64,000 nt of DNA from Lichenostomus cassidix (Eukaryota > Chordata > Aves > Passeriformes > Meliphagidae): positions 4,464,001 through 4,528,000 of the forward strand of contig CM039196.1 in the NCBI GenBank assembly GCA_008360975.2, in the 5' to 3' direction. The notes beneath the pieces are model-generated. The model saw nothing but the letters and a program-made list of their open reading frames with translations, ran no database searches and had not been told where the DNA came from. This document shows positions 46,501-58,500 of the stretch, piece by piece. Made by a program: the position numbers and the translations under genes. Within the stretch, counting starts at the first letter, position 1. The number at the start of each line of letters is the position of its first letter.

Positions 46501-49500
46501 ATTTCTTTTCACTGTGTTTTTGGGGTTGTGCTTTTGTTTTTAGAAGCTTTTTGAATGTTTCATACAGGGCTGTGAGCGATGGGTGAAGGAAATACAGGGA
46601 CTTCTTGGCAATCTTGTGATCTCCCAAGGAAAGTGTGCAAAGAGGCCTGAAAGGGATTTTAGAGTCACTTCACTCAAATAAGACACAAACCCCCATAAAC
46701 AGCTGAACTTGCAAGGCGGAACTGAGGGGTCTGGGGTTATCCAGACACTCAGATATTTGGGGTTTTCTGGCATCTGCAGGAGGAAGGAGCCAATGGGCTC
46801 CCCCAGACACACCTCCCCATCCCAGCTTCTCCATGGTGGTTGCTCCATGGGAATGGCTCCATGTGCACAGCCACAGCCAGGGACTGCTGTGCCATTCCTG
46901 GGAGCAGAGGCATCCCCCAGACTTCGTGTCCTCTTAAGAGTATTAAATAAACCATGGGGCAGAGCTGTGATCGAGGAGCCTGGCTGAGCTTGTGGGAGCC
47001 TGGTGGGGAACATCAATAGTTAATGGAAAGCCACTTATGGCTCTGCTCCTGCTAAATCCCCCATCAATTATAAATCCAGCGTGAATTATTCACTTGACAT
47101 TACTTAAGTCATGCTCTGCTCCTAACAATTTTTTTTTTTTAATTTATTTAAATACATGGTGGTGAGGTTGTGGACTTGCTACACACTGTCGAGGTTTAAG
47201 GTGGGATGTTGAAGGGACAAATTTCTTTCACAGGCTGGGTTAGAAATCCTGTCTTGTTTCAGAGGTGCTGCCTGTATATGTAGATATATATGGCAGATAT
47301 ATGCAATATACAAAATAGAAGGCATTTTGTTCTCACAACTCATACTTATCAGTGGTGGAGGCACTGGAAAATCCCATGCCACCATCCCCAGCCAGGCTCA
47401 GGGCAGCTCTTTCCATACTTTCCTCATTTTCCACCTGGTTTAGGGCAGTTGGGAGGCAACCTTGTGCCATTCAGCAGGGAATATCCAGTGAGGAGCAGGG
47501 ATGGGAGAGCTGGCTGCCAGGCAGATGGCTCTGCCTTATGAATTTTGTAAGAAGGATGGGTTTTGAACACTTTCCAAGCATGTTTGGTAATGGTGGGGGC
47601 AGGACTTGGCCTTGCTGGTCTCTCTTTGCTCTGGCTGCACATCCTGGGTTTCCTCCTTGGAGCTGGAGCTCTTCTTCCAACAAAATCTGGATCCCAGCCT
47701 GCAGCAGCTCCTTGTTTCTCAGCTGCTGTGCTGACACCCAGAGCTCCACAGGCCAGACCCTGGTGTCCTCAGGCTATGGCAGACTCCGAGTCATGGTGAG
47801 GAGTGAGGGATGGATTTCCAGCTTGGAATTAATCCTGGAGAGCTTCAAACCGAGCTCTGCTCTCTGTGTTCATCCTGTGTGCACTTATGTTCGTGCTTGT
47901 CCCCTACACCTGTCCCCTGGTGAGGCTGCAGTGCAGGGAAGGAGGGAACAGGGGCTGGAAAAGAGGGAACAGAGTCTGGGAAGGCTGGAGAAGTGCTGGG
48001 AGCAGGCAGGGATGTGGGATGATGAGTGGCTGTCATGGACAAGGCACCATCTGGGATTTCCCTCCTGAGGCTGCACTTAGAGAAGGATGATACTGCTGCT
48101 GGCTGAACTGCCTGGACAGCTTGGATTTCATGGGAGAAATCAAGCTTCTGGTTGAGGTTCTGTGATGGAACTCTGGGATAAGAACTCTGGAATGGGGTCC
48201 AGCTATGGGCAGGAGCCCCTTGGGTCCCTCCTTCCTGGAGAGCCGTGTGCTTCCTTCATGGAATTCTCAGGGAAAAGCAGGGGCTGATCCTGCTGGGATG
48301 AAGCCCTGGCTGGCTGATGCACAATTCAGGGACTTGCTAGGTCTCCTCCTGCCCCTCTGTACTCAGCACAGCTCTTTTGACCCACCCTGAACACACCATG
48401 GGTGCTATCCTAAATTCAGCTTTCTTTAATGAAGCGATGAAACTCATCAGCGTAATAATTAACTAATTTTACAGCAAACTGAAGTACAGGTGTGAAGAGA
48501 TTCTTCACAAGTTTTTCTTGTGAGAGCCTCGGTGTAAATAACCTTTTTTCCCCTGTTTTTTTGCTGGCAGATCTTTGTGCCCCAGCCCCTCTATGGCCAC
48601 GTTGTGTAACACAACACAGCCTGAACTCTGGGATTAGAGGTTTTTGCTCATTTGCAAACTTTAAAGCTTTTTGGGGTTTTGTTTTTTGGCCCTCCCAGTG
48701 AACTTGAGAAGCGAAGTGGGAGCTGTTTGTGCCTCCAGCCGGGAATGCCACGCTCCCACCCAGGCAAACACTCAGCTCCCAGCAGGGTCCCAGCAAACCC
48801 TCTGATGTTTCCACAGCTCTTGTCCCCATCCCCGCCTGCTCCTGGGTCTTTCCAGCTGCTCATCCCTTCAGAAGCGAATGTTTTTGAGGAAGTGTAACGA
48901 CAATTATCATCAAAGGCAGCCAGTCCTTAGAGGTGAGGCTGGGTGATGGAGAAGCCAGGAGTGAAAGCTCGGCTGTGTACTCGCTAATTAGGGCTGTTTT
49001 GATTCTGCTTTGCCATGAAAGGAGTAAATTCCTCAGGAATCCATCAGCACCGGTGGCTGCTCACACACCAATTACACGGCGCTCGCCCCATCTCGCTCCA
49101 GCCTTCCACTGCGCAAATTTGGTCACTTCAAACTTCCTGAGAGCCCCGCGAGCTAACGGCTTAATTAAAAATAATAATGACGGATGAATTCCGCAGGTGC
49201 GCGCTAAGTTACGCGGAGAAAAGCGATCCAGATTGGGCTAATTAGATTACACTTCACTTGAGGTGGATGGGAGCGAGAAGAGGGTGTGTTGTCACAGCAG
49301 AAGCACAAACAGAAATACGAGGTGGTGACAAGGACGTGGTGCTGGATGCTCCGCAGTGCCAGCCTGGGTGTCCCTTGGAGTCCCACAGATCATCTCACTG
49401 CTTTTCTTCATCTCCTTTTAACTTCTCTTCAAATGCTTCTGAGGCAAAACGAGTTGGAAGAACACCCTCTTAAGGGAAAGAATGTTTAGAAATCCCATTC

Positions 49501-52500
49501 CATAAGAGATGTGCAGAACCCACCCCTGAGTGAGGGCAGGATTTTGGCTGTGAGCAGCAGCAGCAGCAGCAGCAGCTCCCTGTGGGTTTGCTGTTCCAGC
49601 CACCACTGAGTGAGCCCCTGTCCCCTTGTCTCGGGGAAACATTTAATCCAGGCTCCCTGTCAGCAGGGATCAACCTCAGCCTTCTAAAATCTTGATTTCT
49701 GACCCACCAGCAGACCCAGTCCTGTGCTCCGGGGTGATCTCTCTCTCAGTGTGAATGGGAGAATCCGGTTTGGAAATGTACTCAGAACCAGGCAGGACGT
49801 ATATTTTATTTATTGGTGATAAAAGATACATCAGCCAGAGGTTCTGAGCTGGTCAGGCTGGTCCTGCTGTGCATGTCTGACTGGTTTGCTGGAAGCAGCC
49901 AGATATGCTGTGCCAAGAGGGATTTAACAGCAGAGGATGCTTCTTTCAGCCCTTCAAGTCCAGCCATGCCTCAGTTTGCCCAATAATATGAGTTTTCTCA
50001 ACTGATATATTTTCCCCTTTATTTCTCCCCTTTTTCTGCTCAGAGGAAACCAAAAAAAGCAGCTCATCCCACCATGAGGATATCAGTGTTCAGCCCAGGA
50101 ACTGTGTGAAAAGGGAAATGCTTCTTGGATTTACATTTAGATAGGAACAACACGTGTCAAAGTTGTCCAACAGCTCCCTGGGTGCCAGGGGCTTGGTGCT
50201 GGGATGGGCCTTGTCAGTTTGTGTTGTGCAGACAGCATTTTTCCATCTGAAATTGGATTATATTGGCAAAATTATTCCTTTCCTTGAGACAGTTGTAGGG
50301 TATGGAGTAAAACATGAGGTGGCTCTGTGGATGAGATTTGGGACAGCAAGGTCAGGGGGACCCCACAAGTCAGGGGGACCTGTCCAGCCCCCAGGACATT
50401 CTGTTTGCTGCTGCCACAGCCATCCCAGGGGATTTCTGTGTCCGTGACCAGAGGAAGCAGGGTTGGGGTGCTGCTGGGGAGCTGCTGCTCTGTGCCATCC
50501 CTGTTAATAACAGCAGAACAGAGGAGTGGAATTAAATGCAGCCACTGAGCTATATTTAATTGGTGCCATATCCTGCAGCCAAGGAGCTGGGTCAATGGAG
50601 GTTTTTATCAGCCTGTGGAAGGGCTCAGCTCTTTATCAGGCAGTGCTTTCTGCTCCTGCAGTCCCAAGGAGCTGAACACAGGCATGTAGGTACTCAGAGC
50701 TTGGGGCTCTTTTCTCCTCTCAGAGGTTGGTGTTTCACCCTGTGCCTTGCTCTGAGCACCTGAGCTCCTTTATAAAACACTTCCTTGATGAAACAAGTCC
50801 TTTCCACCTTCTGCAAGAGCCAGGAGGGAAGCAGAGGCCTCAGAAACACCAAGGTTCAGAAAACTTCTCAGCAGCACTGAGCTTTTCACCAATTCCAGCG
50901 CGTTCCTGTGACACCGTGCGACCCAAACAGGGCTGTTTCTCTGCATGTTTTGATGAACTGAGATGCTCTTCCCCTGGGGCCTGAGTGCCCGGTGATTCCA
51001 GGCCTGCCATTATTTACTGTGACAGTGTGCCAGCTCCTGTGCCTTGGCCTGTCGCTGATCATCCCTCACCTTGTCACTGCCGCCATGGCGATTTCACGGC
51101 TGGCAGCTTCAATCACTGCGGATCTGCTGCTCCCTCCTCTCTGCCCTGTGGTGGCTTAGGAACAGCGGGAAGGGTTCCTTCCTGGCTGGAAGGGTTTGGA
51201 ATGTGATGGAGAGGGGTGCAGGGTTGGTTGGTGTTGTTGGTGTTCTTGGTGTGCAAGGCTGGCGATGCTTGTGGGTTGTGTCAGATTGTAAATCCTGGTG
51301 TGGTTTGGGTTTGAGGGACCTTGAAGATCATTCAGTTCCACCCCTGCCATGGGCAGGGACACCTTCCACTATCCCAGGTTGCTCCAAGTCCTGTCCAGCC
51401 AGGCCTTGGACATTGGATGGGGCAGCCACAGATTCTCTGGGAATTTCATCCCAGCCCCTCAGCACCCTCCCAGGGAAGAATTCCTTCCCAATATCCCATC
51501 CAACCCTTCCCTCTGGCAGTGGGCAGCCATTCCCCTTTATGCTGTGACTCCATGCCCTTATCCAAAATCCCTCTCCTGCTCTCTTGAAGTCCCATCAAGC
51601 ACTGGAAGGTGCTGGAATTCTGCAGTTTATATTCACAGGGTGCAGATAACCAGCACTGGGAGCACTGGGGTGGGCCGGGTGGTTTAACAGTCACCTCACT
51701 GGCAGTCCAGGTGCCACGTTAGGTGTCACCTGGTGTCACCTGGTGTCCTCTGTGCAGGAGCAGCAGCTGGCAGAGCTGGCAGAGGTGAGGCAGGTGCTGC
51801 AGGCTGACCTGGGCACCTCCATCCGCCGCATCGCAGACCTGCAGGTGGCCCTGGAGGGGCTGCGTGACAGTGATGACAGCGATGGTGACAGGTGAGGGAC
51901 AGGGGGGTTGGGGGAAGCTGGGGGGGCTCAGCTGCTCTATGGTGGGCAATGCCAGGGTGGCTGTAGTTTAATGTCCTCCCTGTGTGTATGAGCCAAAAAT
52001 TTGGTGTTAATGGAAGGTTTTGTGAAAAATGTCACCCTTGAAATCATCCTGTGTGGCCCAGCTTAGAGTGAGAAAAAAGGGTGGGAATAGCCCAATTTGA
52101 AGCACAGGTCGCTGGCAGAAATTTGTTGGTGCTCCAGTGCTGGGTTCACTGAGTGAAAATCCTGCTTTGATTATCTCCAGGAGCTGGAGGAGCCAGTGAA
52201 ACTGGGTGGTTGGGTAGAGGGTTTTACTAGGAAAAAAAGGAGGAAAAAATCCCGGTGTGTTTTTCAGGTGTTATTTCTAAAGCCCTTCAATTTTCCCCTC
52301 TGCCAGGCAGCTAAAGGGGCGTCATGACAAATGGAGACAAAACAGATAAATGAGTTTAAAAAAAATAAAAAAATGAGAGGTATGCTTGTCACCATTCTCT
52401 CTGTGTGGTGATTAAACCAGAGAAGGATGAGATAGAAACCCAGTGGGGTACCCAGAGTCACAGCAGCTCTGTCACTGCAGCCAGGGTGGGGTTTTCCTGT

Positions 52501-55500
52501 CCCCCAAGGGCTACAGGGCACTTGGAAAAGCTTGATGAAATAGTGAATGGCAGCAGCAATGGCACAAGGACTGCCTGGAAAGGTGTTTTCTGGTGCCACA
52601 AACCAGCCAGAGCAAAGCCCACCAGCTGGTGGAGGTGTGAGGAACCCCCACTCTGTGCCCTCTGTCACCACCACAGTGACCCAGGGCCCCTCTCCAGTGT
52701 CCTCCTGCTGCACCTGCAGAGCTGACAGGTCCCTCCTGTCCCCTCAGGGATGCCTGCTCCACTGTTGGCTCCGTGCTCAGCCTGGAGCCCGCAGAGAGCG
52801 TCAAGTCCTGGCCGAGTTCCTCCACAGGCTGGACATCCCTGGCGAGCACCAGCATGGCCGGGAGCATCTCAGCACTGTCCGTCGGCAACCGCAGCACCCA
52901 GAGCCTGAAGTAAGTGACCCCCAGCCCATCCTGGGTGTGTTTTGGGGTGCTGAGATGTGAGAGCTTCCTTTGGGGTCCCTCAGGATGCAGTGCAGAACAG
53001 AGACCTGTGGTGTTTTAAGGTCAAAACATCAAATCGAGGAAGGCAGTGACTGCCATGCCAGGATCAGTGAAACACCAGATGAAAGTCACTACATCAAAAA
53101 CATGCTTCAAGCAGGGAAATATCCCTTGATGTATTCTCTGGAGATAATTTAAAGAGGCAAGGCAGCCTATTTGAGGATTTGAATGCCATATGCTCGCTGC
53201 TCGCTGCTGAGGGAGAGGGATGCGTTTCTGCTGTTCTAATATCAAATATGTTAATTTTTGATGGTGATGCTGACAGGCTGGGAGAGAGCTGGAGCGGGGT
53301 CTGAGCAGTTGGACAGCCCAAATGTCCCTGCTTGGCTCTGTGGGTGCCCAGCCTCAATTGGTGCCCATCAGAGGGACCCCCCAGTCAGGTGAAAAACCCC
53401 AGTTCTGGATCACAGAGAAACTGGTTCTTTGTGTTTCATGTGTGAAGCAATCACATGGATTGAGTTTGGGAAAGCCCTATAAATCAGGATCTGGGGCTGC
53501 ATTGTGGAGGGAGGTGGTGGGGACTGGGGAGGACGTCAGATCCCCTTGGGGAGGACGGAGATGGAGCAGGGATGGAGCTTTGAGTCCTGGGGCAGGGAGC
53601 AGAGTGGGGCTGGAGTGGTTTCAGAGAGCATCATCCCACTGTAGGGAAGGTGGAAAAGGTGCCAACCATCCAAACTCAGGGTGGGCAGGGCTGGCAGTGC
53701 CCCTGCTTGCAGCCCCTGTGACCTGAGGCCTCCTCACCCTGCTGCTTTCCCAGGCATGGTGTCTCAGGACATACATCACTCTTTTTCCATTTTTTCTCCC
53801 TGTAACCAGGGCAGGTGCCAGGTGGAGACTGTGCACAGCTCGCTGCAGCTCCCAGCTGCTCTGTACACTTGTTCAGGTGTGCAGGTAGATGCTCCAAGGC
53901 GATGGAATTTGTCAGGATTGTGGAGCACAGCTTCACTGCAGATATTAGTATTAATCTCCCTGCTCCGATTCTGGCGAGATCTGTCCCCACGGTCTCCACC
54001 TGCCTTGTACAGGAGAATCACTGTTGTCAGAACTGATGTTCTGAAGAGCAGTTCCCTGGCAGAAAACACCCTGGGTGAGCTGGAGCAGTCTGGGGAGGTA
54101 CAAGGCAGAGTTTAAGAGCACTCAGGCAAGGCGGAGACCTGTGGGGAGATCACAGAATCCTGGAATGATTTGGGTTGGAAAAGACCCTAAAGATCATCTT
54201 ATTCCAATTCTCTGACATGGGCAAGGACACCTTCCACAGACCAGTGAGGGGTTGGAGCCTTGAGGGCAGTTGGCTGAGCTCACTAGAACCCTGCACAATA
54301 AATAAGGTCCTTCCTCAGTGCTGCTGAGGAGACTTTTGTCCAAATGACCCAGCTCTGATGATTAATGAAAGGCAGAAAAGCAGGCATTGTGGTTAATACC
54401 TTATTTCTGAGTTGAAACACCTTGGATTTATAGTAAAAGATATGCAGGCTTTTAGATTGGACATCAGGAGGAATTTCCTCATGGAAAGGGTGGTCAGGCA
54501 TTGGAAGGAGCTGTCCAGGGAGGTTTGGAAAAGCATCCCATCCCTGGAGGTGTCCAAGGAGTGGCTGGAGGTGGCACTCAGTGCTCTGGGCTGGTGACAA
54601 TTGAACTCGATGATCTTGGAGGGTTTTTCCAACCTCTGGGATTCTGAAATTTGCTGCCTACCCATGGCCCTTGTAAAAATGCAAATTGTCCCAAGGCCTG
54701 GCCACAGGGTGGCCATCACCCTCCATCCTGGGGCTTGTGAAGGGGCAAATTGCAAATGCTGGTGTGGGAGCTGCGTCTGGCTGCAGCTCATCTAAGATGG
54801 AAATAGAGCGAGGAGGGGATGAAATGCAAACAAACAGGAGACGAGACTGGAGGTAATAAAAATGAGATCAGGGAAACGAGCTCTTCCTTATTAAGATTCC
54901 TTTGTCTTGCACAAGCACCCAGTAATGAAAAACGAGTCTTGCCCGTGTTGGCTGCTCAGCACCACATCTGGGGTGTTTGCTGAACAAACAGCTGCCAAGA
55001 GCCAGAAGAGAGCGAGGAGCTCTTATCACCCGGCTGCTTACAGGAGGGAGAGCTTTGATTAACGTTTCCTTTAATTCTCTGCTATTTAAATGCCTGTACA
55101 AAATGCTGGCCAGAAGAGCTAAGCCTCCATAAATATGCCACAGTGCAGGGTTGGAATAAATGTAATTTTTTTTTTATTAAGAAGCCAATTAAAAATTTTA
55201 TGTATTTATTTTGCCCCTTTCCAGGGAGGTCAGGGTCATGACTTGATGGGGGTTTATCCAGAGGTGCAGTTAGGGAGTGGATCCACAGCCAAGGATCTGC
55301 CTCTCCATCCTGCATCCCGCAGGATTTTGGCATCCCCAGCCCTGGCATCACCCTGGGATCACCCTGACAGCAATTCCCCTCACAAAACCAGGAGCCCTGG
55401 TCCCAAGGCTGCTGGGGATCCGACACGTTTATTTTTAACCACGATTGTGTCAAAAGCAAATCATTACGTGGGAAACCGGGAGCTCTTGTGTAGATGACGG

Positions 55501-58500
55501 TGTGACAAGAAAATCCTCTTCTGACAGAAATGAGGCCAATGTCTCTTCCCTCCCTGAAATGGAGCTGTCTTGCCTTTATTTATGAGCTCTCAGGAAAAGC
55601 ATCTCAGCCACACTTTCGGCCCTGGTCGTGTGTTGCAAAGCATGTGTGGATTTTATTGTATAAATGATTTCAACTAGTATAATTGTAATCACGCTAATTG
55701 CTATGTAATCTGCACTAATTATTGTTGTATGTCATTTGCTTTGGTGTGAATGGCAGATTGCAGAGCTCCGTTGGCTTCCAGGCACCTCCTGGGCTCAGCA
55801 TCAGGCCCTGCTTTTGCCTTTTGCTGGGAAAATCATCTTCCCTGAGGATGATGGAGGAGCAGGGCTCTGCTCAGGGCTGGAGGAGGCTCATGGTCATTCC
55901 TCCTGCAGCTTCACCTTCCTTTGGGGCTGCCTGTGGTCATTCTGAGCTCTGGGAATTCTTGCTGGCGCATCAGCCATTTGCCAGGGATTTAGGGATGAGC
56001 AGGATGCAGGATGGGGTGTGACCAACTGGCTCTTGTGTCCTGCCTTGTGAGGAGGATGAGGAAAGCTAGCCATGATTTTGGGGCAGGGTTTTGGGGAATA
56101 GCCATAAGGGAACAGTCAAAGAAACAAATCATGGAATGGTTGGGGTGGGAAGGAACCTTCAAAACCATCCAGTGCCACCCCTGCCATGGGCAGGGGCACC
56201 TTCCACTAGCCCAGGGTGCTCCAAGTCCTGTCAAACCTGGCCTTGGGCACTTCCAGGGATGTGGCAGTCACAGCCCTGGGCAACCCCTGCCAGGGCCTCT
56301 CCACCCTCCCAGGTAAAAATTCCTTCCCAATATCTCATCTAACCCTGTCCTCTGGTAGATTAATTAGTGCAGAAAATGGGGGCTGTTGGGAGAGACAAGG
56401 AAGGATGGGGAAGTCTTGGCCTTTGGCTCTTCTGCTGGAAACCAGGGCATGGAGAGTGTGAGGATTGGATTCCAGGATTCCAGGGCTGTGTGGCTCTTGC
56501 CAGCCATGGAAGGTGGGACAATCCCACCTTTGCAGCTTTCATTCCACTGCAGACTCCAAAGATTTTCATAAAAGCAATACTTGTCCGTCATGCTGAACTG
56601 AACAATAAATACAGCATGTTCAGTCCTCGTTCACAGCCCATTAGTGGTTCTCACCTCTCCACTCACTTTTATCTCAGCCTTAAAATCCAAATAAAAACAC
56701 TGACGCCGGTGTTTAATTTATAAAAGCCATTCATGCAGCACGCGGGTTACAACGTTATTTGGGAACGTGCAGAGTGAATGGAGCAATTTCTGTACAAATT
56801 CTCACCGAAGGATTACACCAGCTATTTAAATGAGATGCAATTTAGGATCCTAAAATCCAGCATTATTGAAATGTCTTAAACTATTAATCAGCTGCGGTGC
56901 TTCGGCAGAGTTGGCGTGAGATGGCCCTGAAGGGTGCAGTGATTCAGGGAGATGAAATCTCTGGTTAATTCCTTTTGTATTGAAAAATCAAATGATTTAG
57001 GCTGGTTTAATGAGCAGGGAAAGGTGGTGGATGCCAGGACTGGTGGGTACCAGGACTTGTGGACACGTCTGTGCCCAGGCTGTGCCAGTGGGGTCCAGGA
57101 AGCTGGAGCTGCTCCATTGCCCCTTCCCTTCTGCAGTCACACATTTCCCAGCTCTGGAGTTTGTCTTCAGCCCCATCTTGGCATGTAAATTATTTCACGG
57201 GTCAGCAGAGCCTGGTCCAAGCATCCCTCGTGGTGCCTGCATTCCCCGCTCCCACCCCATTCCCATGGCAACAGCAGCATTCCCAGGGCAAGAAGCTTCA
57301 TTACTGCCATGAACAACTTGAGAACTTGAGTCCTGCTCCCTCCCAGAGATGGGTTTGTTATTTGGGTTTTGCTGCTTTGGTCTGCTCTGTTCCCTCTTTT
57401 TGCCCTCCACCTTTCTTTCCCAAATTCACATCCTCGCAGAATTCCCAGTCAGGCCGGTTCTGAGTTCTCTCAGCTGAGCAGGGATGTGGTACCTGGCAGT
57501 GGGGACACTGCCAGCAAGCAAATGGAGGTGTTTGGAGGGCTTGTAAAGTGTCCCATCAGGCCTTGGTGACACCAGTGACCCCAAACCTACTGGTGACTGC
57601 AATCCTTCCCACCTCTGTCCATCAGACAGGGACAGGCTGGGTGCTTGGCGTTAGCAGTGTGGATCCTCAGGGCTGAGCAGAGGTGGATCCCATGTGGTTC
57701 CTGCCCCAATCCTTGTCCAGGATGAGGTCCCACATGGCTGTCCCGCCTTTCTGTGCATCCCCTGCCCAGGTGTTTCAGGGCTCCTGAAGTTCAGAACTGT
57801 TTGAGCAGCAGCCTGGGTGAAACATGCCCAGCAATAACATTGAGATGCGTCGGGGGTGTGCTGCGAGCTGGTTTCATAAAATTTTAGTGAATAATCTTTG
57901 GCTTTGACAGAAATAAAATAAATCCTACATATTGCTGTAATCTGTCAAGAAAAAGGATATTTGGAGGTAAGTGTTGGCTTGGCAGGGCTGAAGCCGGTCA
58001 CACCACACGCTCTGCATTGGGAATTACCCAGCCTGTCTGACCTGGGCTTCTTTAAGATAAAATCCCTGGGCATTGCCCAACTGCTGGCTGCAGCAGTGAG
58101 TTTATCCCGAGATTCCCATGCCAATGCTGAGCTTTTCTCTGCTCAGCCTTGTCCTTGCTGAATGACATCCAGGTCACTGGGAATCCCACAGTCTAAACTC
58201 ACACCAATTTCTGTTGTCCAGGGTGAGCAGAGACACCAAGGACCCTGCTCCGAGCCGGCCGCTGTCCTCCCGGAGTGCTGCTGTGGATCCGGGGAGGACA
58301 GTCAGTCCTCTGCTGGGGGCTAGAAGATATGGAAAACCTCCGGCAGAAGAAGAGGAGCTGGAGAGCCCAAAAAAGCCCGCGGATAGGATAGGAGAGACCT
58401 CCCCATCGGTGCTGCGGCGGGGCAGCTCCCCGGCTCAGGACGGGAGGTTCCCCAGCGCGGTGTCGCCGCCGGTGCCCAGCAGGAGGAGGCTCTCGGTGGC

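Larger units (their letters stand above)
45200..51757 (+). other. MYO18B: MYO18B intron 38
   Basis: 6.6 kb, the largest intron. It contains CR1 tails (45578 sense, 51296 antisense), an AGC microsatellite (49553) and an AT-rich candidate regulatory block (49050-49260). Joining exons 38 and 39 directly matches the mammalian protein without a gap, so no exon is expected here. Confidence 0.7.
52910..58221 (+). other. MYO18B: MYO18B intron 40
   Basis: 5.3 kb with CR1 fragments at 54149 (antisense), 54430 (sense) and 56128 (antisense) and AT-rich blocks at 55610-55745 and 56575-56920. Mammalian MYO18B has some tail sequence between the equivalents of exons 40 and 41, so a small phase-2 exon here cannot be excluded, though I did not find one. 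Confidence 0.6.

Noticed and set aside
46217..47016. Reverse-strand frames of 136 and 158 codons in intron 38
   Set aside because: I looked for a processed pseudogene or transposon protein here but recognised none.
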